From Candidatus Borrarchaeum weybense (GTDB taxonomy: Archaea > Asgardarchaeota > Sifarchaeia > Borrarchaeales > Borrarchaeaceae), in contig JAHQJS010000007.1 in the NCBI GenBank assembly GCA_019057385.1, forward strand, positions 434,001-498,000: 64,000 bases of DNA. The letters run 5' to 3'. The translations under genes were made by a program, and so were the position numbers. Shown here piece by piece: positions 52,789-62,056 of this stretch. The notes beneath the pieces were generated by a model. It worked only from the letters and a program-made list of their open reading frames with translations. It made no database searches and was not told the DNA's origin. How positions within the stretch are numbered: the stretch's first letter is position 1; each line of letters opens with the position of its first letter.

Positions 52789-53721
52789 TTAAGCGATATT
52801 TCCTTTTATAAAATATCTTAGCGTTTCAAACAAAAAACCAGACCAAAAGATCCATTTTGTAAGCAGTAAGTACGGAGCACACAACAAGAGATACTTTCTT
52901 GGAGTACTTTGTTGTTTTAGAATATGAAATAAGAAAAATAGATTAAGAAAAATGAAAGGAGATAAAAAAAAGACAATTCCTGTGAAAAAAAAGAAAATGA
53001 TAGTTACTATACTTGCAATAATAGCTAGCGGGATAACTAAGGATCGTTTAAAATTACCAAAATATCTTCTACTATTATGAACATAACTCTTGCCTCCAGC
53101 AAAGTATTTACGCAGAGTAACTGAGCTCAAATGAGTGACTCTAAACGATGGATCTAATAATGTTTCATATCCGAGTTCATTAATTTGCCGAATTAAGACA
53201 TTACCCTCAGACCATTTAAATTCACCAAACTTACATCCTTGATCAAATACTCTCTTCTTAAAGACGGCATTACCTTCTCTGAATCCCTCGTGAAATCCTA
53301 TTATTTTTTTATTACTAAATTCTTCATTTAGGACTTTTTGAATAAGGTCTTTCCCTCCCGAATAATAACCTAATATTCCAACAATCTCTGGATGCTCATT
53401 AAACGTATCGATAATTCTTTGAAACCAATTCTCAGGAATGATGCAATCGACGTCTAAAAATGCTATAATTTCACCCCTAGCTTGTTTGATGCCAAAATTT
53501 CTTGCTAAACCCGCTGAATTACATTGTTTACAATAAAAATATCTTACCCCATATTCCATGCAAATATTTTTTGTGTTATCAGTTCCACTATCTACGACTA
53601 CTATTTCATAGGAAATAGGTGATTTCTGTGCAATTAAAGCAGAGAGACAATCTCGGATGAATTTCTCTGAATTAAATGTTGGAATTATTACACTCATTAA
53701 TTGATAGGATGACAATTCCAT
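52789..53721 (-). CDS. Membrane GT2-family glycosyltransferase
   Basis: 310 residues, ATG 53721 or 53697 (MSVIIPTFNSEKF). DSGTDNT (~45), FLDVDC (~92, the nucleotide-sugar metal site) and WSEGN (~170) mark a GT2 catalytic domain. Two or three membrane segments near the C-terminus (~235-300) anchor it, as in WcaA-like enzymes that extend a lipid-linked glycan on the inner leaflet. Confidence 0.8.
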   Translation of the reverse strand: MELSSYQLMSVIIPTFNSEKFIRDCLSALIAQKSPISYEIVVVDSGTDNTKNICMEYGVRYFYCKQCNSAGLARNFGIKQARGEIIAFLDVDCIIPENWFQRIIDTFNEHPEIVGILGYYSGGKDLIQKVLNEEFSNKKIIGFHEGFREGNAVFKKRVFDQGCKFGEFKWSEGNVLIRQINELGYETLLDPSFRVTHLSSVTLRKYFAGGKSYVHNSRRYFGNFKRSLVIPLAIIASIVTIIFFFFTGIVFFLSPFIFLNLFFLFHILKQQSTPRKYLLLCAPYLLLTKWIFWSGFLFETLRYFIKGNIA

Positions 53722-54010
53722 AACTCCAAATTTGGAAATCTACTACTTTTCAAAGAGCAATTTAAGTCTAGTTTCTTATTAAAAATGAAGTTCTTTAAAC
53801 CTCTTTTTATGTAGTTTATTCATAGAATGAAATTAAGAGTATCTTCATTATTTCGAATAACTACCTCGTTTTAGGCTTTTTTAAAATCTCAGAACGTCGC
53901 ACAAGAAACATCGTTGTTTTAATTAGCAGTATTAGAAATTTTTTATACCAATAATGAACACTTAAAAAAAAGAAAAACCTGATTAAATAAATGCTATAAT
54001 AGGGAGAATT

Positions 54011-55222
54011 ATGAGAGTTTGCTTTGTTTTTTTGTCAAAAAATCCTTGTTTGATTGATACGAAGTTTGGGGGAGGAAGTGAATATGGATTATATTTTCTT
54101 GCAAAAAACTTAGCAAAAAAGGGAATAAACGTTCATATAATCGCCAATCTACTAGAGAACGAAAATTACGTTAAAGATGGAATTTATTTTCATAATATTC
54201 CAATAGGAAAAAATGCTCTTTGGAGAAATCTTAAGATATTTAATTTTCTTTATGGACTAAATAAGAAATATAATTTTAATATTCTAAATCTTTTGAATGC
54301 AAATTTTGCTATGCCGATTCTCCTTTTCGCAAAAATGGAACATGTACCAATTATCTATTCAGAATGGAATCATTATCCTTGGCTGGAAGATAAGTGTAAG
54401 ATCAATCCTCGAATTTATTGGTTGTTGATTAAATTAACTTTAAAACGATCTAAAGTTGTAACAGCAGCAAGTAATGTCTTAAGAAAGAAGATTTTAGACG
54501 AAATTAAGATTTCCGAATCAAGAATTAAAACTATTCCAATGGGAATGGACTTAACAAGTTTTCAAATAAAGAAATCTAATTTCGCAAAGGAAAAGCACGG
54601 CTTTAATGAAGACGATCCTATTTTGTTATCGGTTGCACGCATTGTGCCCCATAAAGGACATAAAGATTTAATTGAAGCAGTTGCAATGGTTAGGGAAGAT
54701 ATTCCTAATATTAAAGCATTATTAATTGGTCCAAGAGAAGAAAAATCTGCTTTTAGCATTAATGATTCTCCCTCTAGTTATTATTTTCAATTAATTTCAT
54801 TAATTAAAGAATATGGTTTAGAGAAAAATGTTTTTTTCTTAGGCACTGTTCCTAGAGAGGATTTATCACTTTATTATTCCTCTTCCGATATTTTTGTTCT
54901 TCCCACAAGGAAAGAGGGTTTTGGAACAGTTTTTATAGAAGCAATGGCCTCAGGCCTACCCATAATTACATGTAAAATTGAACCGATGACCCAAGTTGTT
55001 GGCGAAAAGGTTGGCATTTTTATCGAGCCATCTAAAACAAAAAATCTAGCGGGAGCAATTAAAAAAATTCTCAACAATAAAGATTTAGCCACTAAAATGA
55101 GTTTGAATGCAATTGAAAGAGTAACACGCTACTATAGCATAAATGTGGTAGCGGAAGAAACTCATAAACTCTTCTTACAAGTTTTAGAGCACCTTAAGTC
55201 TATGAAAAAATCCCATATGTGA
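54011..55222 (+). CDS. GT4-family glycosyltransferase (paralogue of 56426)
   Basis: 403 residues, ATG after GGGAG. FGGGSEYGLYFLAKNLA opens the GT-B fold and EX7E is intact in PTRKEGFGTVFIEAMA. A shared WNHYPWL motif and GPRE region, and overall alignment, show it is a diverged copy of the 56426 gene; the 55252 gene lies between them. Confidence 0.85.
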   Translation: MRVCFVFLSKNPCLIDTKFGGGSEYGLYFLAKNLAKKGINVHIIANLLENENYVKDGIYFHNIPIGKNALWRNLKIFNFLYGLNKKYNFNILNLLNANFAMPILLFAKMEHVPIIYSEWNHYPWLEDKCKINPRIYWLLIKLTLKRSKVVTAASNVLRKKILDEIKISESRIKTIPMGMDLTSFQIKKSNFAKEKHGFNEDDPILLSVARIVPHKGHKDLIEAVAMVREDIPNIKALLIGPREEKSAFSINDSPSSYYFQLISLIKEYGLEKNVFFLGTVPREDLSLYYSSSDIFVLPTRKEGFGTVFIEAMASGLPIITCKIEPMTQVVGEKVGIFIEPSKTKNLAGAIKKILNNKDLATKMSLNAIERVTRYYSINVVAEETHKLFLQVLEHLKSMKKSHM

Positions 55223-55281
55223 TTCTTAAGATGTAGTATAAATGATAAAAAATGAGATTGATAAAAATAGAGAGGAATTCT

Positions 55282-56400
55282 TTGAAAAAATTGAATGTGT
55301 CTTTTATTAGCTGTTGGTATCCTAATATTGGAGTTTCTGATTACACTTGCGAACTTATGAGCGCACTTCAGGAACTAAAAGAGATTGAAAAGATTAAAAT
55401 TGTTTCAGGTAGTTGTTGGTGTGAAGCTAGAGTGAATAAAGCTTCAAAGCAGGGATGCAATTCTTGGTATCCATCAGCATGGGAGAAAATATTCAAATTC
55501 TTCTTTAGAAAGTATTATAATCTGCCAAATAGTATTTTGCGGGCAATTTGGACGAATTTCAAAACTTTAAATAGTGATATTGTCCACTATCAACTATGTG
55601 CAGGTAGTTTTGGATTTATTAGTCTTTTATCTTTTCTTCTTCTTCCGAAAAAAGCAAAAAAAGTTGTTACTCTACATGAAATTGTATTTAGCAATAGATT
55701 TTCTAAAATACTAAAACCTATAATTGAGAAAATTGATGCAGTCATCGTACATACGGATTTTTCTAAGAAAAAATTAATTCAGATTTTCCCTTATTTAGAA
55801 AGTAAGATTAGAATAATCTATCATGGAGTTAAGATCCCCGAACTTAAACATTACCTAAGGGACAAAATAACCTTTTTTGGTCCGCCTGTTGAATCTAGAG
55901 GCATTTATATTCTTTTAAATGCTATGACAATTTTAAATGAAAAAAACACGCCTATTACTCTTCATATTTATGGCCCTGTGCTCAATTTTGAAAGGAAAGA
56001 AATAATGAATTATGCTGAAAAGAACAAGATTACTGAAAATATTGTATTTGGTGGAGAATTATCTGAGAATATATTTTTTCAAAAATTACAGAAAAGTAAA
56101 ATTTTGATCGTGCCCCGTCTTGAAGCACATGCTAGTAGTACTATAATAAAAGCAATGGCTTGTGAAACACCTATTATAGCCACCAACATTGGAGGTATTC
56201 CTGAATATCTTGGAAACGCAGGTATCTTGATTCCACCTAATAATGCGGAGGTTTTAGCTGATACAATACAAAAACTGAATGCTGATGAAAAAACTAGAAA
56301 AAAAATTGGTATTTCAGGCCGGAAACGAGCCAAGAGAATTTTTCAATGGAGTAAAATTGCTGAAAAAACTCTAAAATTATATAGATGTCTAATGTTGTGA
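55282..56400 (+). CDS. GT4-like glycosyltransferase with an altered EX7E motif
   Basis: 372 residues from TTG 55282, which has AGAGAGGA at good spacing and yields MKKLNVSFISCWYPNIG; ATG 55252 would add ten residues without a ribosome site. The GT-B fold is complete, but the donor motif reads PRLEAHASSTIIKAMA: the second Glu is Lys and the first is shifted by one. Activity may be altered or lost. Lies between the two paralogous transferases with 60- and 26-base gaps. Confidence 0.7.
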   Translation: MKKLNVSFISCWYPNIGVSDYTCELMSALQELKEIEKIKIVSGSCWCEARVNKASKQGCNSWYPSAWEKIFKFFFRKYYNLPNSILRAIWTNFKTLNSDIVHYQLCAGSFGFISLLSFLLLPKKAKKVVTLHEIVFSNRFSKILKPIIEKIDAVIVHTDFSKKKLIQIFPYLESKIRIIYHGVKIPELKHYLRDKITFFGPPVESRGIYILLNAMTILNEKNTPITLHIYGPVLNFERKEIMNYAEKNKITENIVFGGELSENIFFQKLQKSKILIVPRLEAHASSTIIKAMACETPIIATNIGGIPEYLGNAGILIPPNNAEVLADTIQKLNADEKTRKKIGISGRKRAKRIFQWSKIAEKTLKLYRCLML

Positions 56401-56425
56401 AAATAAGGAGAGGAAATTTGTAAAA

Positions 56426-57625
56426 ATGTTGAGAATTTGCATGAATGGAATGATATCACTGCCGATTCCTCCAAAATTTGGTGGAGGAACTGAGCAAATG
56501 ATATACGATTTAGCAAAGTATCTTTCTCAAAAAGACCTTGAAATTCATATAGTTGTAAGTCAGAAAAATAAAAAGATCATACAAGATAAGCAAATTTTCT
56601 CATATCATGGAATTCCTTATAATAAAGATACTTTTCATTTTCCTAAGGCTTGTTTACAATATCCAATTACATTTCCAAGTTTTTTACTTTTGGATGCAAA
56701 ATATAATTTCGATTTATTTCATATTTTTCATGGATGGTCTCCTTTGTGTATGAAATTAACAGCCAAAATGAGATCAAAACCTTATGTTTTTTCAGAATTT
56801 AATCATTATCCATGGCTGCAATTAGGAGATGCCGCAAAACTACATATCAAAATAGCTTCAATGATTTCAAAATCTGCTGCAGCGGTCATAACGCCAAGCG
56901 AGATCATTCGGCAGAAAATCATCGAGAATGTAAAAGGGATTAATCCAAATACGGTCAAAATGATTCCCCATGCTATCGATACTATGAAGTTTAATCCGAC
57001 GATTAATGGAAATATTATAAGAGAACGATTTAAAATAAACGATAAACCTCTAATACTTTCTGTTGGAAGACTTGACCCACATAAAGGAGCGAAAAATATC
57101 ATTATGGCATTTAAATCTGTTAAGAAAGTTATTCCTGATGCGATTTTAATGTTTGTTGGACCAAAATTGGAGAGTTTTCATCATACTTTCGAATGCAAAC
57201 ATTCAAAGTTCTATATCTATTTATCCAAATTAATTTCCAAGAATAAACTATCGGATAGTATTATTTTTACTGGTGTTGTTCCGAGACAAGAACTTCCCTA
57301 TTATTTTGCAGCTTCAGACATTTTTGTGTTGCCTTCAAAAATGGAAGCATTCGGAGTTGTTTTTATTGAAGCAATGTCTTCAGGTAAACCCGTTGTTACA
57401 AGTAATCTTCCTCCGATGAACACTCTTATTGATGATGCGAGTGGCATATTGATTAATCCCGATGACTATGATCAATTATCAAAATCAATTATATATCTAC
57501 TAAATGAACCCAAATTAGCTAAAAAGAAGGGAATGGCGGGAAGGGCTAAAGTTGAGAAAATATATAATTGGGATTTTGTTTCTGAACAATATCTTGAAAT
57601 CTATAAAGAAATATCCAATAAATAA
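56426..57625 (+). CDS. GT4-family glycosyltransferase (paralogue of 54011)
   Basis: 399 residues, ATG after AGGAGAGG. FGGGTEQMIYDLAKYLS, NHYPWLQ, SVGRLDPHKGAKNII and an intact EX7E (SKMEAFGVVFIEAMS). The strong resemblance to 54011 suggests duplication followed by a change of acceptor or donor. Confidence 0.85.
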   Translation: MLRICMNGMISLPIPPKFGGGTEQMIYDLAKYLSQKDLEIHIVVSQKNKKIIQDKQIFSYHGIPYNKDTFHFPKACLQYPITFPSFLLLDAKYNFDLFHIFHGWSPLCMKLTAKMRSKPYVFSEFNHYPWLQLGDAAKLHIKIASMISKSAAAVITPSEIIRQKIIENVKGINPNTVKMIPHAIDTMKFNPTINGNIIRERFKINDKPLILSVGRLDPHKGAKNIIMAFKSVKKVIPDAILMFVGPKLESFHHTFECKHSKFYIYLSKLISKNKLSDSIIFTGVVPRQELPYYFAASDIFVLPSKMEAFGVVFIEAMSSGKPVVTSNLPPMNTLIDDASGILINPDDYDQLSKSIIYLLNEPKLAKKKGMAGRAKVEKIYNWDFVSEQYLEIYKEISNK

Positions 57626-57704
57626 GTTCAGAAGTTCACTTAAGCGGATTCTGATTATTTAAGGGACGCAGAAGATTATTAATTAAAAATAGACAACAAT
57701 TTTG

Positions 57705-58883
57705 TTATTTTAGAAGTGAAATAAAAAGTGCTTCATATTTTCGTGAAATATTTCTCCAATCATATTTTTGAACGAATTCCAAAGCATTCTGGGCAATTTT
57801 ATATTTTAAATTCTCATCCTTCCATAAATCTTCTACGATTTTTAAAATAGAAATAGGATTTAAGTCAGTTAAAAATCCATTTTCAGAATTTTTAATTAAT
57901 TCTTCGAAGGCAGGCAGTTCTGACGCAATTACCGGCTTTCCAGCAGCCATTGCCTCAAGGATTGGCAATCCAAATGTTTCTTTTCTTGAAGGAAATATGC
58001 AAATATCTCCACCTTTATATAAAGGAATAATATCATGCAAAGGCAGTTTTCCGTATAGAAATATGTCTAATTTTCTGAGTTTACTTACTTTTTGCCTACT
58101 AAGACAATGATGACCCACAAGATGTAATTCAGCTTCAGGAAATTTCATTTTGATTTTTTGAAATGCGATTAGTAATATATCTATGCCTTTTCTCTTTTCA
58201 AAATAGCCAACATTTACGATTGATGGTTTTCCATTCAATAATATAGTTTTAGATTCTTTAAAACTTCTAATATCAACACCATTTGGAATAGTAACCATTT
58301 TTTTCGATATAAACCCTTCTCTTTTTAAATTATCTAATAGGAATTTACTGGGAGCCACAACAGCATCTAAATATCTCCATGCAACACGAAAAGCGAATAA
58401 TCTCAATCTTTTTAAAATGGATGAGAATTTTTTTCTTTTTAAGGCAAAATTTGTGCTTAATACAGGCGTATCGTGGCAGGTATAGATTATGTATACTGAA
58501 CGAAAAATCTTAGCTAAGACAGGATATAAAAAAGATAGATCTGAAAAACCAAAAGCATGAAAATGAATAATTTCGTAATCTTTCGACAAAATAAGTTTAA
58601 GATTTTTCGGGATGTTTCTTAATGTTTTTAAAATTAAGTTTTTGATATCGGTAGGGCAGAGAGCATACATTGATTTTGTATAAATTGGTATTAGTTCAAC
58701 ATTTTTCAATTTTGTTTTTTCTAGAATTGGTTTCAACTTTTTTCTTGTGTTTGTAGGGATGTTCATTAGGACTGTTATTTTATGCCCTAATTCGCCCAAC
58801 TGCTTAACAAGATTATATGTAACAGTTGCAATACCTCCAATTGCGAAAGGAGCAACGGTTGTATTGCATACTAGAATTTTCAT
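57705..58883 (-). CDS. GT4-family glycosyltransferase
   Basis: 392 residues, ATG. IGGIATVTYNLVKQLG, NVGYFEKRKGIDILL and EX7E in PSRKETFGLPILEAMA. Transcribed toward the 54011-57625 run and divergent from the flippase (about 150 bases between). Confidence 0.85.
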   Translation of the reverse strand: MKILVCNTTVAPFAIGGIATVTYNLVKQLGELGHKITVLMNIPTNTRKKLKPILEKTKLKNVELIPIYTKSMYALCPTDIKNLILKTLRNIPKNLKLILSKDYEIIHFHAFGFSDLSFLYPVLAKIFRSVYIIYTCHDTPVLSTNFALKRKKFSSILKRLRLFAFRVAWRYLDAVVAPSKFLLDNLKREGFISKKMVTIPNGVDIRSFKESKTILLNGKPSIVNVGYFEKRKGIDILLIAFQKIKMKFPEAELHLVGHHCLSRQKVSKLRKLDIFLYGKLPLHDIIPLYKGGDICIFPSRKETFGLPILEAMAAGKPVIASELPAFEELIKNSENGFLTDLNPISILKIVEDLWKDENLKYKIAQNALEFVQKYDWRNISRKYEALFISLLK

Positions 58884-59032
58884 GTTTATCCTCTTTAAAG
58901 AATTAACAAATATTCTTCATGGAACTTAGTTAAAAAATATCGACTAAAAATGGTTTGTTCTTTTTCTTAAAAGCAATATGATTTTAAATATGATGGCTTC
59001 TTCTGATTTTCAAAAAGGAAGTAAGATTTTTA

Positions 59033-60541
59033 ATGACAGAAGAATCAGCAGTTGATATTTTAGACGATTTAAATAAATTTGGGACTAAAATATCTCGCTT
59101 TTCTTCAATAATTTTAATAACCAGATTTTTTATATACGTTGAGTCTTTTATTGCACTTAAAATCTTTTCTAATGTACTATCAACAACTGAATATGGTTTT
59201 TATTCATTTAGTATAGTTTTTGCTAACACATTTGTTCTCATATTTACTTCTTTTTTTACTGATGGTATTTCTAGATATGTGATAAGTTATGAGGAAAGTA
59301 ACGAGTACAAGAAAACCCGTGACATTATATTTACTGGTTTAATTTTTCTTTTTTTTCTTGAATTAGCTGCTTGGTCGATAGTTATTGTTTTGAACTTTCT
59401 CAACATTAGAGTATTTAATCATCCTCAATATCTTGCTCTTTTAATTGCTATATCTCTCTTTGGACTAATAAGTTCATTAAACGCAATTTTTTCTAATGTT
59501 ATTAAAGCTCGTCAAATGTTAAGATGGTATATTGCCTTTGAACTTTTATCAGTATTTTTAGGTCTTATTGTGGGACTTGTTTTTGTGTTCATGTTTGCAA
59601 TGAGAGAGCTAGGAATTTTTATTGGGTTGATAATTGGTAATTTTTGTTCATTCCTTGCTTTTCTTATTTATTTTTTGTTAAAATCTGGGTCAGGCAGTAT
59701 TTCTATAGACCAATTAAGAAAAATTACAAAATTTGGAATTCCAAGCGTGAGCATGTTAATTGTTGGATCCATTCATGATTTTATAATGAATTATATAATT
59801 CTCTTGTTTGTTTCTGCAGAATCAGTTGCCTTTTTTGCAATTGGGAGTACAGTTGCTGGTCTTTTCAATCTTCCCTTTATTGGATTACAGGCTGCATTTC
59901 CAGTGATAGTTACTCAAATGTGGGAACAAAAGAAAGAAGAGCAGTTAAAAGTTTTTACTGCAAAATTGGTTCGATTGTTAATTGCATTGGGTTTCCTCGT
60001 TGTTATACTCCTTTATGCAGTATCACCTTTCTTAATTGTATTTGTAAGCAACGTAAACTACTTACCAGCTTTGATTATTATCCCATTTTATCTCCCTGCG
60101 CTTTTTTTTGGACTTATAACAACTATAATTAATACTTCCTGTTATGTTAGGGAAAGAATGGAAATCGTTGCTAAGTCATACATAATTGCACATCTTTCTT
60201 CGATGGTTTTTTTCGTATTAATTCCTTTCTTGGAATTAGTTGGCGCTGGTATCGCTGCTGTAGCATTTAGCATAATATACTTAGGATTGTCCTATAAGAA
60301 TACAAAAGAACTTTTTCAAATAAAATATGAAACAGCCAAGATTCTTTGGACAATCTTTTCCGGTCTTTTATGTGTAGGATGTTATTTAATATTAGAATAT
60401 CTTTTCATATTTAATTCTATATTAAATATTATCATTTCTTTGACTCTCTATGTCATTCTCATAATATTTTCAAAAGCTGTTGAAATTATTGAGATTAAAT
60501 TTATTACTAAGACATTATTTAGAATGATAAAATCTTCTTAG
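59033..60541 (+). CDS. Wzx-type polysaccharide/lipid-linked glycan flippase
   Basis: 502 residues with GGAAGTAAG before the ATG. About fourteen hydrophobic segments, with the MOP-superfamily pattern starting at residue ~18 (RFSSIILITRFFIYVESFIAL). Such proteins move a lipid-linked oligosaccharide from the inner to the outer membrane leaflet. It is the only flippase in the window and so the probable exporter of the island's glycan. Confidence 0.8.
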   Translation: MTEESAVDILDDLNKFGTKISRFSSIILITRFFIYVESFIALKIFSNVLSTTEYGFYSFSIVFANTFVLIFTSFFTDGISRYVISYEESNEYKKTRDIIFTGLIFLFFLELAAWSIVIVLNFLNIRVFNHPQYLALLIAISLFGLISSLNAIFSNVIKARQMLRWYIAFELLSVFLGLIVGLVFVFMFAMRELGIFIGLIIGNFCSFLAFLIYFLLKSGSGSISIDQLRKITKFGIPSVSMLIVGSIHDFIMNYIILLFVSAESVAFFAIGSTVAGLFNLPFIGLQAAFPVIVTQMWEQKKEEQLKVFTAKLVRLLIALGFLVVILLYAVSPFLIVFVSNVNYLPALIIIPFYLPALFFGLITTIINTSCYVRERMEIVAKSYIIAHLSSMVFFVLIPFLELVGAGIAAVAFSIIYLGLSYKNTKELFQIKYETAKILWTIFSGLLCVGCYLILEYLFIFNSILNIIISLTLYVILIIFSKAVEIIEIKFITKTLFRMIKSS

Positions 60542-60582
60542 TTGCTTCAAGTTTGAACTCAATTGAGTAGTAATTCAAGCAA

Positions 60583-61938
60583 CTAGCAGCGAAATGATTG
60601 AATAATTTCTCTTACTCGGGCAATAATTTTTCTAGGAAAGATTTTAGGCCTTCCAAGGGAATATTTTGACTTCTTAGGAAATAAAAAATTCAGTTTAAAC
60701 TTGTTTTCCTTTTCTTGAATGACTGAAATGTTTTCTTGCGTTTCAATTAGAATAAAGTTATTCTTACACCTCGATATAAGAGTGGGAAATGATTTCTCAG
60801 TTATTTTTTCAAACTCAGGGATTTTTCTAGACAGCATAGAAAATAATCTGAAAACCATTGTATTCCAACCTGCGACATGAAGGTTATCTTTCCAGTTCGT
60901 TTCATATTCTGTAGTACTTTTTTCTTTATTCTTAAAGTTTATTCCGATAGATGTTCTAAATCCTCCATTGTAATCCAGACCACGTTTAATAAATTCAATG
61001 TGTTTTGAAACACTAAACTTTCCACCAAATTCGTTTAATAATAATAATGCTCTAACAACTTCTGCTGAGCCTGCAATCCAAATAGGATATTTTGACTTAA
61101 TCCATTTATTTTCTACAAATGAAAAATCGTGAGCAAAGCCGCCTTCTCGAAGTGCCATTTTTTCTAAGAACTTCCCTACCAACATTGCGGCATCTAAGTA
61201 ACGTTCATCGGTTATTGATCGGTAAAGCAATATCAAGGCAGGAATACATCTTGCATTATAGAAACTCATAACAAATGGCGTCTTGCTATTTGCACTTTGG
61301 TAGATCCCACCAAAAATCGGTTCATTTTCATTAAGAATTTGTTGAGTTAGTATAAAATCCCCTGCGGGGATGACAAATCTTCGAAGTAAATTTGCATTAC
61401 TGGAAAGCTCATAATGTTTAATCAATGCTTCAATCGTTGTTGCGATTTTATTAGGCACAAAGAAGTCTGTTCTTGTAGAATTTTTAAACGCCTTAACGCT
61501 TTTGTCAAATAATCGACTTAAGTGAAATGTTTTCAAATTTCTATCAGCAACAAAGAAATACTTCTTCCACTTTTTCCTCTCTGTTTTCAAGATTTTTGCC
61601 AACTCAAGTAAACCAATATCTACTGCAGCTTCGTGAGGTGTCCCTCCGCAGCCTGGATTTGCCTCAAATTTTGAATTTCGAAAAGATGAATTCCTAAGTT
61701 GACTTACAATGATGTCTTGAGCAACATTTTCAGCCTTTCTTAACCAGATCGTCGTATCTGATTTTTTAAAAAATGTAATGAGCCCTGTCAACAATCCTTC
61801 ATATCTCCAATCTATTCCAGGTCCAATGTATTCCAAACTATCTTTCCAATAATGGACTACTGGCCCACCATAACCGCCTTTTTGATACATTGTTTCAAGC
61901 CATGCTAAATTGCTGGTCAATATGTCAGAGTAATCCAT
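60583..61938 (-). CDS. Six-hairpin (alpha/alpha)6 glycosidase- or epimerase-like protein
   Basis: 451 residues, ATG. No signal peptide or membrane segment. A toroid of repeated helix pairs with aromatic loops: GPGIDWRYEG (~37-46), NPGCGGTPHEAAVDIGLLEL (~105-124) and KYPIWIAGSAEVVRALLLLNE (~285). The fold resembles glucuronyl C5-epimerases, heparinases and related glycoside hydrolases, but the catalytic residues are not obvious. In a glycan island it could trim or epimerise a uronic-acid unit; this is inference. Confidence 0.5.
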   Translation of the reverse strand: MDYSDILTSNLAWLETMYQKGGYGGPVVHYWKDSLEYIGPGIDWRYEGLLTGLITFFKKSDTTIWLRKAENVAQDIIVSQLRNSSFRNSKFEANPGCGGTPHEAAVDIGLLELAKILKTERKKWKKYFFVADRNLKTFHLSRLFDKSVKAFKNSTRTDFFVPNKIATTIEALIKHYELSSNANLLRRFVIPAGDFILTQQILNENEPIFGGIYQSANSKTPFVMSFYNARCIPALILLYRSITDERYLDAAMLVGKFLEKMALREGGFAHDFSFVENKWIKSKYPIWIAGSAEVVRALLLLNEFGGKFSVSKHIEFIKRGLDYNGGFRTSIGINFKNKEKSTTEYETNWKDNLHVAGWNTMVFRLFSMLSRKIPEFEKITEKSFPTLISRCKNNFILIETQENISVIQEKENKFKLNFLFPKKSKYSLGRPKIFPRKIIARVREIIQSFRC

Positions 61939-62056
61939 CTAGATTCCTCGAATTTTTTGATACTAGCATTTGACGATACCTTGAAGTTCTAGGATTGCCA
62001 TGAGATTAATAATTAAAGTATTGAAACTTTTCTGATTTATTATAAAACAAATCCGT

